Positions 24,228 to 36,056 of a DNA stretch of 64,000 bases are shown here, one piece after another. Below the pieces are notes generated by a model, which was not told the origin of the DNA, did not search any database, and worked only from the letters and a program-made list of their open reading frames with translations. A program made the position numbers and the translations under genes. Numbering within the stretch: the first letter of the stretch is position 1; every line of letters starts with the position of its first letter. The DNA is from Nymphaea colorata (lineage: Eukaryota > Streptophyta > Magnoliopsida > Nymphaeales > Nymphaeaceae), in NCBI RefSeq assembly GCF_008831285.2, contig NC_045139.1:17342354-17406353 (forward strand), read 5' to 3'.

Positions 24228-27200
24228 ATGGCCACCCTGCTACAACATACGGTTTCTATCCCGCGACCACACCATCCAAGAGGCCCACCACCTTCCTCTT
24301 CCACTTCTTCGTCCTCTTTCTCCTTGTTATCCACCCCTTTACGGCACGACGCCGCTGGTATCAGGCGGGCACGCTCTTACGCAACGCTGGGCCCAGCAGC
24401 TATCGTGTGCATGGCGAAGCCCAGGAGGGTGAAGATGGTGGCCAAGCAGATCCAGCGTGAGCTTTCTCAGATGCTCCTTACTGATAAAGTTCTCCAGTAC
24501 GCCGTCCTCCCCGAATCCGCTCTCGGCGCCGACCGTTATCTCTCGTCTCTCACCACCATCAGCGATGTCGAGGTTTCCGGCGACCTTCAGGTAGCGCCGC
24601 AAACCACTCTCTCCATCCTCCCCTCTTCTTCCCCAGTAAAACCCCCTTTGCCAATCATGCTTTCAAATCAAATTTCGGCCGGCAGGTCGTGAAGGTGTAC
24701 GTTTCGGTTTTCGGCGATGAGAGGGGGAGGGAGGTGGCAATTGCGGGACTGAAATCTAAGGCAAAGTATGTGCGCAGCGAGCTCGGCAGGCGGATGAAGC
24801 TGCGCGTCACGCCCGAGATTCGGTTCATTGAGGACGAGTCCATGGAAAGAGGAAGCAGGGTAACGTTGATTCTACGTTGTTGATTACGAATTCCTTGTGT
24901 TCTATGTTGCACGTCTTCTTCTCGCTTTGCTGTTTCTGATTTTAGATTGTTCTTTATACCACCTTTTTCACTGGTTCACACTGATTTTGGATTTATCTTG
25001 CATTTTCTTGCTCTGTTCCGGGTGAATAAGACACTTATATTTGCTTTAGGAGGGCCATGCAAAATGGTCCTTATCGTTCTCTTTGAGATTCGTTCAATTG
25101 ATTCAAGACACACTTTTGGATGTCTCGTGGCTTATTTGGATTTTCTCGCGACTTCGGTAGTATACGCTGCTAGTGCTGTCCTTGACTGTGCTGCCAATGG
25201 AGGCTTTTTCATGCGAATCACATACTGTTGCATCCAGAAACTTTAGCTGCAAATCCGTCAGTTTAAGCAGTAGCTTGAGATACTTGGAAGTCCGATAGGT
25301 TATATATGAATCAGATACCATCACATCCCTTCAATAAGCAATAACAGTTTTAGCCTTTATGTTCTGTCCATCTCAAAGATATAAATGTGATTACAATAAA
25401 TGAATGCTGTTGTCAGTGGTAAGACCACTTCTCGCCAACTTTTGTGTATACAAGTGCGTTGAACTCAGTGGTACCTTCATCCCTCTTGTACAAGTATAAT
25501 TTCATGAAGAGTGCTTGAGCGTGGTCTCCCAGTATTTAGGCGAAAGGTTTTTACTTGGTCCACCTTAAACGAGGCATTCACAAAAATTTGCTCCATTGGT
25601 AATCTCTTTTTATGCATTGGCAGAAAGTTTGCATTCGTCACATTCACATAATCTGCAATTTTATCGAAGTTTCCTTGCTATTGGATACGTACAAATGTAT
25701 GCATAGTTGAATGCTTTGTGCTGTGTACGTGTTAAGCTGCATTGAGTATGCAGTAGGAGGCAACCACCTTATAACATATGAGAAGGTAATTTCAAGGATA
25801 TCTCAGCTGCTAATATAGTGATGATGGTTACAATATTTAAGAGGCAGCCATGTTACTTATGATCGATGTAAAGAAGTGAGAAAATTAAATCACAGGCCCA
25901 AATAGAAAAAGAAAGTGTAAGAGGAGTAATAGGAACAGGTAAAAATGGCAAGGAAATTAAGAATCCATACTTGAGTATGGTCATTCAATTTTTCTGAGTT
26001 ATCACTAAATCGGTAAACCTTCTCAACTATCAGAAAATCCTCTTTGCAATCTTCAAGTTTATTTTATTTCTCAGCATGTCTGTCATGATCTCCATGTGAT
26101 TGTCCAACCTTTGCACATTTATCTGATCAAGGGGAATATACTCTGTTAGCTGAGATGCCAATCAGGTTTGGCAAGTTTGAGAAGGTAGTCATAAGGTTGA
26201 ACACTCCAAAAATAGGTTCATGTAATTTGTCTCGTGTGTCCAAACATACAACACTACAGCCCTTATTTGAGGTCCCTCTTGCTTGTACAGTGTTGAGTAA
26301 CGTCATTAGTCGGGCAACTACGAAAATTTTGGATACGTCTGGGGTCGTGGAATGTGTAATACCCCTTGTATATGCGGAAGTGGCTCAAGGATAGTCTTAT
26401 ATCTGAGGTTGTGTGGACTTATAATTTTATACATGCATCCTACACTACCAGTTGTTGCAGTTTCTGTTTCCTTTTTGGATGCAAATTGAAGCTGGTTATA
26501 TGGCTGGGGGTTCCACCACATCAAGCATTTGGATCGATTTTGGACCAAGTTCTTGAAAAATGGTCTTATTGGTACACAAGATAGTAGTCTCACTAGAGGA
26601 TACTAGCTAGAAGATAGTAGCAAGAATTGAGATCAAAGAGACCTCTGTAAGAATAATCCGATCAAACAGTGTCCTCTATGACTATGTTACGTGGGCACTT
26701 CTCTAAGCATGGAGTAAGTGTCAATGCCCAACACTCCTTAGTCCTTACACACTTTTTACTGTTTGTGCCTTTTCTCCATTTAGCAGAAAAGTTTCTCCCT
26801 TTTCCTATCAAATTCAGAAAAAAGAAAATGAGAAGGTTGTGATTAAGCTGCTGCTTCTTTTTGCCTCCTTGATGTTTAGCCAATAAATGCAAAAAAGAAG
26901 AGTAAACATACTGTCCTCTTTCTGCTAGTCTCATCTCATATTTAAGTACGTGTGTAGTTACATATACAAATTCGTATATATATGTATTCTTTGTTTTCTT
27001 TTAATGACTTCAATAAACGGTAACCAAGTAAAATGTGTGTGTGTGTGTGTATGTATATAAAGGATCCCTTGATTCAATTGGATGAATATCTGGTTAGGCA
27101 AGGACCTCTATGTCCCTCTCTCTCTCTCTCTCTGACCCTTGGTGTTCATTGTCGATGGACCTTGGCATTCATTGCTGATGACCCCTCACATTGTAATCAG

Positions 27201-27410
27201 AGAGCCATTCATGTCCCTCCAGACAACCAAATAATGAAAATCTACCAATGGTTTTGGTCAGTGATAAATCGCATCCTTGAGGCTCTGATAATCCCTGGCC
27301 ACAGTGTATTCCTTCACAACAGCCTCTTCTTTTAGCCATGCTGGCAGCTGCCATTGTCTGCTCATCAGGCTCGAATATGTCCCTTTGACTGACCGAACTC
27401 TGCCTTGCTC

Positions 27411-27445
<35 letters not shown>

Positions 27446-30234
27446 GTCCACCCACACGTGTAGCAAGAGCTACCATCACCTCTACTTTGTTGCCATCTCC
27501 ATCTCCATTGTAGTCTTCAAGGGCCGTTGTCTCTAACACCATAGTTGTCATCGCCAGTCAGTCAGATGTAGAGAGAAAGGAGGTTCCAAGACGGTGGTTG
27601 CAAAGCCCCATTTCCTGGTTGTGGAGATCCATGTCACTGCAGTGCCCATCTCCCTCATCATTGACTAATGTGCCCGCCTTCTCCATTGCCTTTGACCCAT
27701 GCTTGTGCCTGTGCCCTCCCTGGGTCTCCCTCGCCCATACCCCTTCCCATGAGTTGGATGTTAGGCGAATGTCACTGGCTTGACCTTAAACTACAAACCG
27801 TAGTTACAAATATTGTTAACGGGTTTCAAAAATTTAAATGACAATGTTTTTGTTGGGTGTTTCGGTGAAGCTGAAAAATTGAAAATCTTGGGAAAAATTC
27901 AGCAATTTTTTTTAGAAAACAAAAAACCTAAAAATTGGGAAAAGGTAAAATAAATGATAAACTAACAAAAAAACATAAATAAAAAATAACATGATAAAAC
28001 AGCAGAGAAATGCATAGGTGTAAGGAGGGTTAGTGGCAAGGGAACATTAGAGAAGGATAAGCACCGGCCCTGCCACCAGTTATGGTGATGAATCCAGGTG
28101 TGTCAGAGCGAGAGAGAGATCGGGCCAGAAAAGGGAAAGAAAAAAAAAGAAGAAGAAGAAGAGGAAGGTAGGGGTCAAGCTGCAACTTCTTGTCTCCTTG
28201 TTGTTTAGAGGTTTGACAATAAGTGGAAGAGAAAAGAGTGGACACACTCTTCCCTTTCTTTCAGTCTCAGCTGGTATTCAAGTGCATTATATAATTACAT
28301 ATGTATTTATTATTTTGTTCAGTGACCTCAATAAATGGTAACTGAGAAAAACATATATTATACATATCAATGTCCAATTATTTAGCCCTTTTTTCCCATA
28401 TCCAGCACTCAAATTAAGTGTCCAACATCAATACTTGTGTCACTGTCCATGCAGCGTATCCCAATGGGCTAATTTTACATTTTAATTTCTCAGTTAAATT
28501 ATTAATGCTATGGAATTTAAATATAGCGAATATGTATATTTATTGAGTTAAATTTCATCAGTTTCATATTTCATGTTTCATAATAATGTCACATGGTCAT
28601 TCAAACTTTCTTCTTATTCTCATGTAGAGGAGTCGGATTACATTGACATTATTGAATTTATACTAGTTCATTGTTAACTTTATGATGTTTGATATTCTAT
28701 CATCTGTAACAAAAAAATTTGTAAATTCTGTCGTATTTCACCTTTTTCTTTCATTAGGTACTTAAATACTGGCTTCATCAATCATGTTGGTTAATTGTTA
28801 TTTGCATATGATTTTAAAGTTAAGATGTTTCTGCTATTGTGTTTAAGTTTTCCATTCGATGAGTCGGAGATCGGAACGCTTGACCAGTTGGTCCAATTTG
28901 TGGTTTTTCTTGCACCAAGTCCCTGTTCACGCCAAATGGGAGGAATAATTGTTAATTGAGTTTTCCAGTAGTGAAAACCATTTATATGGCAGATTTTCTC
29001 CTTTTTCTGAATCGGGAAAAGGAGAGAGGAGGATGGAGAGTTATCAGTTGTTTTTGGGTACTCATCTAGAGGTCTAGCTTCCACAAGCTGCCATTATGCC
29101 ACATTTCCATGGGTTTGTACTGAAACTAGCATAGATCTGCCTTAATTGCAGCCGACCGTAAGCTTTATCTTGGTGGATGGATAGGTGGGTCATACTTGCT
29201 TACCATGAAGAGGAGAAGAAGGGGCCAACTAAGTTGGACAAGCTTCTGCATTTCCAAATTCCACCAACGCCAGAAAGCTGATGGAGATGTCTGTGGTAGA
29301 CTCTACCTTGTAGGGTGTCTCCTTTTGGATTATGACATCAACTAGTGTCTTCTGAGGGGGTCTAACATATAATTGGCAAGCTCCTAACTTGGATTCTGAT
29401 TGCCTAACAGACAAGGCACCAACTTTACTCAGTATTTCAACTGTAAAGGGCCTAAAGGCTATTAATTAAGTGTTAGCACAATTGGAAGACCTATTTAACT
29501 TCTAATATCACCAATCATCAAGACAAGCACATTAGAACCATGCTTAAACTGTACATGTTTACAAACCACACATGATTATCAATATTTACAATTTCAAATT
29601 GTTTGATTATTTGTAACAAGCAGAACACACATTACAATAATGAATATATAGAAAAGCCACATGAAGGATTCTTGAATTTTTATCATTTGACTTTGTTAAA
29701 GATGTCATGTTCTTAAATGGGGAACTATTTTAATCTAAAAAAGTTGTCTCGATCATTGACTTAGAAACTATGAGCCATGTGGTTGTAGAATAAACTATCC
29801 TCACTTATTTTTTGGATTGTTGATATTGCTTAAAAAGTCTTATCTGGTTGCTTAATATTCGTTGTCACATTGATTAACATAATCCATTTCAAGCCAAAAC
29901 AATGTCTCTTATCCAGCTAATCTTTTGTTGAAATGTCCCATTTAATACCTTTCCTACTTTGATCATTCTTTTTCTTGAAAAACTACTCTCATGCCTTCAA
30001 ATTAATTGAGTTCAGGATAGGAAACAGGCTTTGATGTCTCTTGCAGCTATGCTTACAAGTGCATATTTTTCTCCTCAGGTAATTGCAATCCTGGATAGGT
30101 TAAAGGAGGAAAGGGAAAAGAATATGCCGTCTGCAGAGGAGGATAATGCTGAGAGAGTAACTTCACAAGATGAACTGGATGACAAATATTGGGATGAAGA
30201 TGACACAGATGATGGAATTATATATGTGAAGTAG
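24228..30234 (+). CDS. RBFA: Ribosome-binding factor A, plastid-targeted, 230 aa, three exons
   Basis: Exons: 24228-24590, 24686-24859, 30079-30234; all phase 0 with GT-AG borders. The start at 24228 (GAGAGAATGG) opens a Ser-rich, acid-poor leader of about 60 residues typical of a chloroplast transit peptide; an in-frame ATG at 24132 would only add 32 residues before it. The RbfA fold spans about residues 65-185: RRVKMVAKQIQRELSQML, then DVEVSGDLQVVKVYVSVFG, then SELGRRMKLRVTPEIRF and VIAILDRL. The tail is strongly acidic (DELDDKYWDEDDTDDGIIYV). Bacterial RbfA binds the 30S subunit and assists 16S rRNA 5'-end maturation; the plant form is expected to do this in the plastid stroma. A candidate TATA box lies at 24004-24011. 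Odd point: intron 2 is 5219 bases, against 95 for intron 1. Confidence 0.92.
26815..27025 (+). repeat. Diverged direct repeat, copy A, in RbfA intron 2
   Basis: Aligns by eye with 28131-28347 over about 210 bases with many substitutions and small indels. Shared landmarks include CCTCCTTG or TCTCCTTG followed by TGTTTAG, AGTCTCA, and a CAATAAA.GGTAAC block near the end. Confidence 0.5.
28131..28347 (+). repeat. Diverged direct repeat, copy B, in RbfA intron 2
   Basis: Partner of 26815-27025, about 1.1 kb downstream in the same orientation. It could be a decayed LTR-like pair or two insertions of one family; no polypurine tract or primer site was identified. Confidence 0.5.
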
Positions 30235-33200
30235 CTGATGCACTTCTTTTAGCTGCTATCTTTGTTTATATATAACTGTGGGCCCCGAGTAAAGGTTATT
30301 ACTTATACCTGGCGAGACCTACATATAATTCTTTACTGCAAATGTCTAATTGTTTTATGATCTTTTCTCTTTGCTTGATAAGGGTGTGTTTTATGACTTT
30401 GTCTAGTTTCATCCTGATCCTTATAGCTGCAAGTTTTTTGCTTTTTAGCAGTGCATGGAAGCCCATTACTGCCACCGATGGGAATCATTACTTATCGTGT
30501 TGGTGAAGGAAAAGTTGTTCGATGACAAAAAACTTGATCCTGGACAAGCAATCTACCTTTGGCACGATCACCATGTAACTGGAGTAGCCTGATGAACTTA
30601 TTGTCGTCTAAGGGTGTCTGCAGATCCTTCTGTACTTTTTTCATTCTTTTTTCATCTGTCCTATGTATCAACAAAAACATGTATGCATGAAGGATTGCTG
30701 CATGTGTCGCCAGTGTTTGCTTCTTGCTAGAAATTTTTCCTTATGCTTGTTCAGAAAGTATTTCTTCTTGTGCTTGTAACCAGATTTTTTCTTACGGCTC
30801 GCCAGTAAGTTTTCCATGCTTTCATTTTATCCTAATTGGTTCCCACATTAAACCTGCAATGCATCTTTTATCACTTAACACAAGTTGAAATAAATAAGAT
30901 CTACAACCTTTAGTCGTCTTCCACATATTTCTGGATATTGAATTTGTAATGCAGATATAGATTGGGAGAAATCAAGGGGGAATTATCTCATCCTATTTGG
31001 CAAATTTCTCTTTTAATTTAACAGTTGAACATAATTTGTTTTTATGTATACTGCCAACAAAAATTTAGAAGTATAGACACATATAGCTTGTGGCATCTGA
31101 CCTTATAATAGCTAAAGTGATTAGAGGTGTTTAAGGGTCAGTTATGCTGTCGCATACATACATAAAAACATACATACATACATACATACATAAATAATGT
31201 AGAACATCTCTATGGAGAAAAAAATACAAATATTAATTTGTCAAAAATTTTGTCACACCGATGTGATCTGTAAATTGATTTTGTAAGAATTGAATCTTAG
31301 ATTACTTGATTGCATTGGACATATAAGTGTTATACAACACCATAGCAAACACGTCTATGGTTGCTTGAAAGATTGCAGGATTTGATAAATTTCAGTAAAG
31401 CATATTGAGTATTCACACGCCTCAGTAAGACGGAATCTTCAGAATGGTTGCTGCACCCAAACTGATGTGGGTGTGGCTCGTGGGCTGGGATGAGGCAACA
31501 AACAAACTTTTTTCCTTTTCGTTGAATCATTAGTAAAAAATCGTAGCTTGTTAAGTTTTAATTGATGCACAGTCACACATAAAATATGTTTATTTATATA
31601 AAATTTCATATACCTTTGAAAGTTCCCAGTGAACAGTTGATGGCAATAGTCTAGTATCAGGTAATCTGGTCAATTGAAGCGTTTTCGACATGTGTAACTC
31701 AAGTTTTTTTTATTATTGTTGTTGCTTGATATTGTCGTTTTCAAGCTCTCACAAGGAATAGGAGGATATTTAGGCTGACCAATGGGCATATTCCATTGTC
31801 CGATGGATTCTATGAACCGTGCTTGTATAATCGTAGGTCCAATGGCAGCATATGCAGATTGAAATTGATTAGAACTTGCTCCCACCGGCAGGCTAATCTC
31901 CATTGTTGAAATTTGCTGTCAGGTACTTTGTCATTTTATGGAAGGTTGTATAGGGTCTGAAACGAGGGCCACAGGATGCATTTTGTGTAATCTTTTATTA
32001 GATGACGAGTTTTTGCTATTCTTTTAAGCAGTAAGTTCTGTTGTTTATATGCGTGCTGTCATCATCGTCATGCCTCTCCATCTACATGGGGCTGCTGATA
32101 CAGACGACAATCTAACAAGCCTGGGTGGTATATGACAGACATTTCACTCAGCAGGTGTGTTGTATAGACACAGCACGATATGAAACTGTAAAAGGAGGCA
32201 TGAAAAGACTCGCTTCAACACTTCACGAGGCAGTCAAACATTTGTTGAGGCGCAACCAACATTTGCCTATTTCTCATCTTATGTTGCTTAAATCTGTCAT
32301 TGGTTGTACTAGATTCGTTGTGAATAAAGCACACATATGGCTAAGCATTTGCTTTAATATGGTAATGTCTTACTTCTCTCTGTATGCATATCAGGCAATT
32401 ACAACCTTGTCTGTTTATTCTACTTTTGCATAAATCTCACGTCATTCCCAGTGAATCTATGTCGCGTCTACTTCCCATCTCTGTCTGTGGGCAGCTTGTC
32501 TTTGGTGCTGCCATGGCTGACGCTGTAATGCTTTTGTCTGAATACGTTGGTGGATGTGGAAGAAACTGGAGCAGTACTTGCTTCTCTCCTTATATATATG
32601 TGTGTGGTCTATTCCTTGGATTCCAACTGTTTCATGTGCAGCACATTGTCTGCTTCTAGTCATACATCATCATGCCATTATATTTGTTGTTGCTACAGTA
32701 AAGATTTGAGAATAATTCTTTCGATTCCATCTCTCTCTATTGCGATACAATCTTTAGAAACTGTTCTGACCTTTGTGGAATGTGTTATTATTAGGGACCT
32801 GTGTATTGGCTCTTCTGTGACCTGCAATGATGTGAACTTATGCAGATCGTAATTATGAGAGACGAGCGCTAGACCTGTATATTGGTTCAACTCCATAGTG
32901 CAATGATGGGGATTTGTGCAAATTCTGGTGGAAAGGCCCAATGGACAATTTCCTTTTTCGTTCAAAAGGTCTGTTGACATGGTTAAGGGGTATCAAAGAC
33001 CAAGCAGGTTTTTCTAAAACCATCAGAATCTATCACCAGACTTTGAAAGGCTGATTGGATGTTCAGAAAAACGCGATCCGTTCACGGATTCGTGAGATTG
33101 CTTGTTTATATATATCTATCATTTACATAGTAAAACTCAAAATCTTGGACATTGACAGGCATAGGTCTCTCTCTTACGTAAACCTTTGTTCCTGCAAAGT

Positions 33201-33703
33201 CTGCTGTGATTTGTCCTTGACATTTATCCTTAGTTTTCAGATCTTGTTCTCCCGACCCCCAGTTATACTTCTCGCAAACAGCAAACCAAGCACCTTTTCC
33301 TTCACGAAAAACAATCCATCCCTTGGAGTAAACTATTGGAAAATAAATTGCTGCACACTACCGTATATATATTGCACATCACCATTCGCTATATAGGTTG
33401 CTTGGTGTGTTTCTTATTTTCCTAGAAGTTTGTTTCGTCTAAACGCCTGTGGAGGGAGCTTGGGCATCTTTCTGTATGATACAATGGACAGCCTCCGTCT
33501 TAAAATGAAGCTGAAATGGCTAAGGTCCAAGGAAAGCTGGGTTGCAGCTTTCTGGCACCATGTTGCCCCTAGGAACAAGTCACATTGAGCCACTTCTCGG
33601 TCTAGCTTGTAAAGAGCTAAGAAGCTCGACGTCGAACTCCCGACCTACTTTGGGCTGTTTGATTCACATGCAAAAGGAAACGGGAAACAAACTGTTTTCT
33701 GAA

Positions 33704-33830
33704 TTGGAGCAAGTTGGCGAGCAACCTGCGCTCGAACTCGGCTCATTCAACTCGATTTCTTCATCAGTTGGAGCAAGTTGGCGAGCAACCCGGCTCGAAC
33801 TCGGCTCATTCAACTCAATTTCTTGATCAG
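33704..33830 (+). repeat. Tandem duplication, about 64 bp x 2
   Basis: Copies 33704-33767 and 33768-33830, both with TTGGAGCAAGTTGGCGAGCA and CTCGAACTCGGCTCATTC, differ by few bases. The CTCGAACTCGGCTC words relate it to the GAGTCGAG-rich repeat family at 59080-63080. Confidence 0.85.
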
Positions 33831-35544
33831 CATGAGCTTAGCACATATGAAGAGCTCGTTTCCAGTCTTTTTCTTGTAAACACAAACTAGTTTACCATGT
33901 TTGCTCTAGGTTCATCAATCGCATTCAAATCTGGACCCGGGTACCTATTTGAACTTATGACGATCCAGGCCCATCCTCAAACGTATAGTCTTGCTCTTTT
34001 TGTGCGTGATCTTTTTTTTTTTCGTAAAGAAAAAAACTCAGTGACCTTGTAATTTAATATATTGAAAAAATATTTCAACGAATCAATTTTACTGACATAT
34101 TGAAGATTTATTCAGCTGTGTGTCCAATCAATTTCCCAAAAGGGTTTCTAAATCCCAATGCTTCCTGTCACGTGACCGCAGGGCAAAAAAGCTTCTAACT
34201 TCAACTTTCAAGTGATGTCACAAGTCGAGAACATTGCACTTATTTTCGAACATCTCGGAATCCTATTTTGGCGTAAATTCACAGATCTAGGGAAGAAAGT
34301 GAATGACCTGCGACACCTTGGAATGTCTCTTTTCTTGTGAGATCCTTACTTTCTAAAATGAACATGGATCTTATATTTTTAAAATCCATATATAACATGA
34401 GATTAATTTTGGTTGTTAACCTATTGTGATATTTTTCTACAATTTTTTTTTCTTACAGGTTCATCTGATTGTTTTTTATATTTTTCCACAAAGACTATTT
34501 ATGTTAATGTGTTTTAGACGCATAAAGTTATAAAAGTTAACATAAATTAGACATAGAAAACGAGGTTAGAGAACACGTTGTTGAACCTTTATAAAATGGT
34601 ATTTACAAAGTTTAGAAAAAAAATTATATCAATTTCTAACATAAAATTTTGGTCGCAAAGATTGCGATTTTACACGGCAAATTTTACAGAAAAAATAAAA
34701 CAAAAAAATTTGTGAAAATTTGATAAAAAGAATATGGTGGACACCGTGGAACTAGCTTTGGCACGATTTGCCAAAAAGCAAAAGAGACAGCAGTTCGATG
34801 AGATTACTATTTTCAATAAAAAGAAATATAAAATTAAATTTTATTTATTTGTTCGAAGCTTCGGCGATTCACGAGATGGATGGAGAAGAATATATGGGCG
34901 AAGACGTTGTGCCCCATTATCCCGACAGATGCAAAATCTCGACACTGCCCTTCGGGTATTACCGTAATGACAATTAGGACCTCTCGTTTCTTTTGTTGTC
35001 AATAAAATAAAGAAACTGTTCCTTCGTTTTCTGTTCAGTTTCATTTCGGCTCTTTTTGCGTGGGAAAAAAAGGACAAGTCTGTTCGTTAAACGTAAAAAC
35101 ATTTCAATTAAATTTCGCTGTCATGCATTTGCTCTTTGTATATGTTAGTCAAAACCTTATAAACAGCATGATCTTATTACAAGTTTTATAGTGAAAGCCA
35201 TTTTCTCTAATTAAATACTTAAAAAAAGTAAGTCGTTATTAAGTTATATTTGATTGTATAAAATAACTTTTGTATTGAAAGTATGTTATTTATCTTTACA
35301 AACATAGCAACTATACGGCCACTTAACATTTTCAACCAAACAATTGTGGCTTACAAAATAGATTTGCCCCACGATCTGCCGTCTCCAACTATATATACAA
35401 AAGTAGTTGTTATTATAATTGACATTCATGAGTCTCGAGAAAGTTGCCGGGTTTGCTAACGACAATTGCGATACGACAAACTCAAAAGTCCAAGATAATC
35501 TCATATACATGGAGGTGAACATCAGTGGAGTGAGTTTGATAAAT

Positions 35545-35765
35545 AGAGGCAAACACGAGTCTAGTCGAACCTCATTTCAGTTAGTTTCAATTTGGCTTAA
35601 CTAATGAATCCTCGAGCTCGATTCGAGTCTCGAAAAATAGCTCTCGAGTGAGTGACTCGAATGAGGCTTTACTAACCCATAAACTCGTTTGAATATATCG
35701 ACTTAATTAAGGCTCGAGTTCGACTCGATAGTTATGTGTTGAATTGGAACTCAACTCTATCTATT
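35545..35765 (-). mobile_element. Copy of the GAGTCGAG-rich (hAT-like) element, inverted
   Basis: Read in reverse complement, this stretch follows the same order as part of the element at 62640-63080: GAGTTGAGTTC, then TCAACAC.TAA, then CGAGTCGAGC or CGAGTCGAAC, then GAGCCTTAAT, then ATATATTCAAACGAGTTTA. It is clearly diverged and its ends are not defined. Confidence 0.6.
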
Positions 35766-35830
35766 ATTTAAAGGAGTCTTACCTCATTTATCTAAAACCA
35801 CGTTCAATGTACAAAAAGTATTTAGAATCG

Positions 35831-35942
35831 GAACGACGGGTCAAATCTGGATCAAATTCGGACCGACTTCATTTCGTACCCGATCCGAACCACGGGTCAA
35901 ATCTGGATCAAATTCGGACCTACTTCATTTCGTACCCGATCC
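35831..35942 (+). repeat. Tandem duplication, 2 x 56 bp
   Basis: Copies 35831-35886 and 35887-35942, each with ACGGGTCAAATCTGGATC and TTTCGTACCCGATCC, differ at only two positions, so the duplication is recent. Confidence 0.9.
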
Positions 35943-36033
35943 GATTGCTTGCTGGCTAAATTTGAATGACAAAAAGGAAGTCCGTTCACTTGTCCGGAGA
36001 CCAAAATTCCTTTCCCTTGTCATCTCACTTTTT

Positions 36034-36056
36034 AGAGAGAGAGAGAGAGAGAGAGA
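36034..36056. repeat. (GA)n microsatellite
   Basis: About 23 bp of AG dinucleotide. Confidence 0.95.

Larger units (their letters stand above)
24860..30078 (+). other. Intron 2 of RbfA, 5.2 kb, repeat-bearing
   Basis: The intron holds a (GA)n microsatellite (27416-27441) and two diverged direct repeats at about 26815-27025 and 28131-28347, each with the words GTTTAG, AGTCTCA, TTCAAGT or TTTAAGT, AATTACAT and TCAATAAA.GGTAAC in the same order. No internal gene is recognised; open frames of up to 100 codons inside it have no known motif. Confidence 0.6.
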
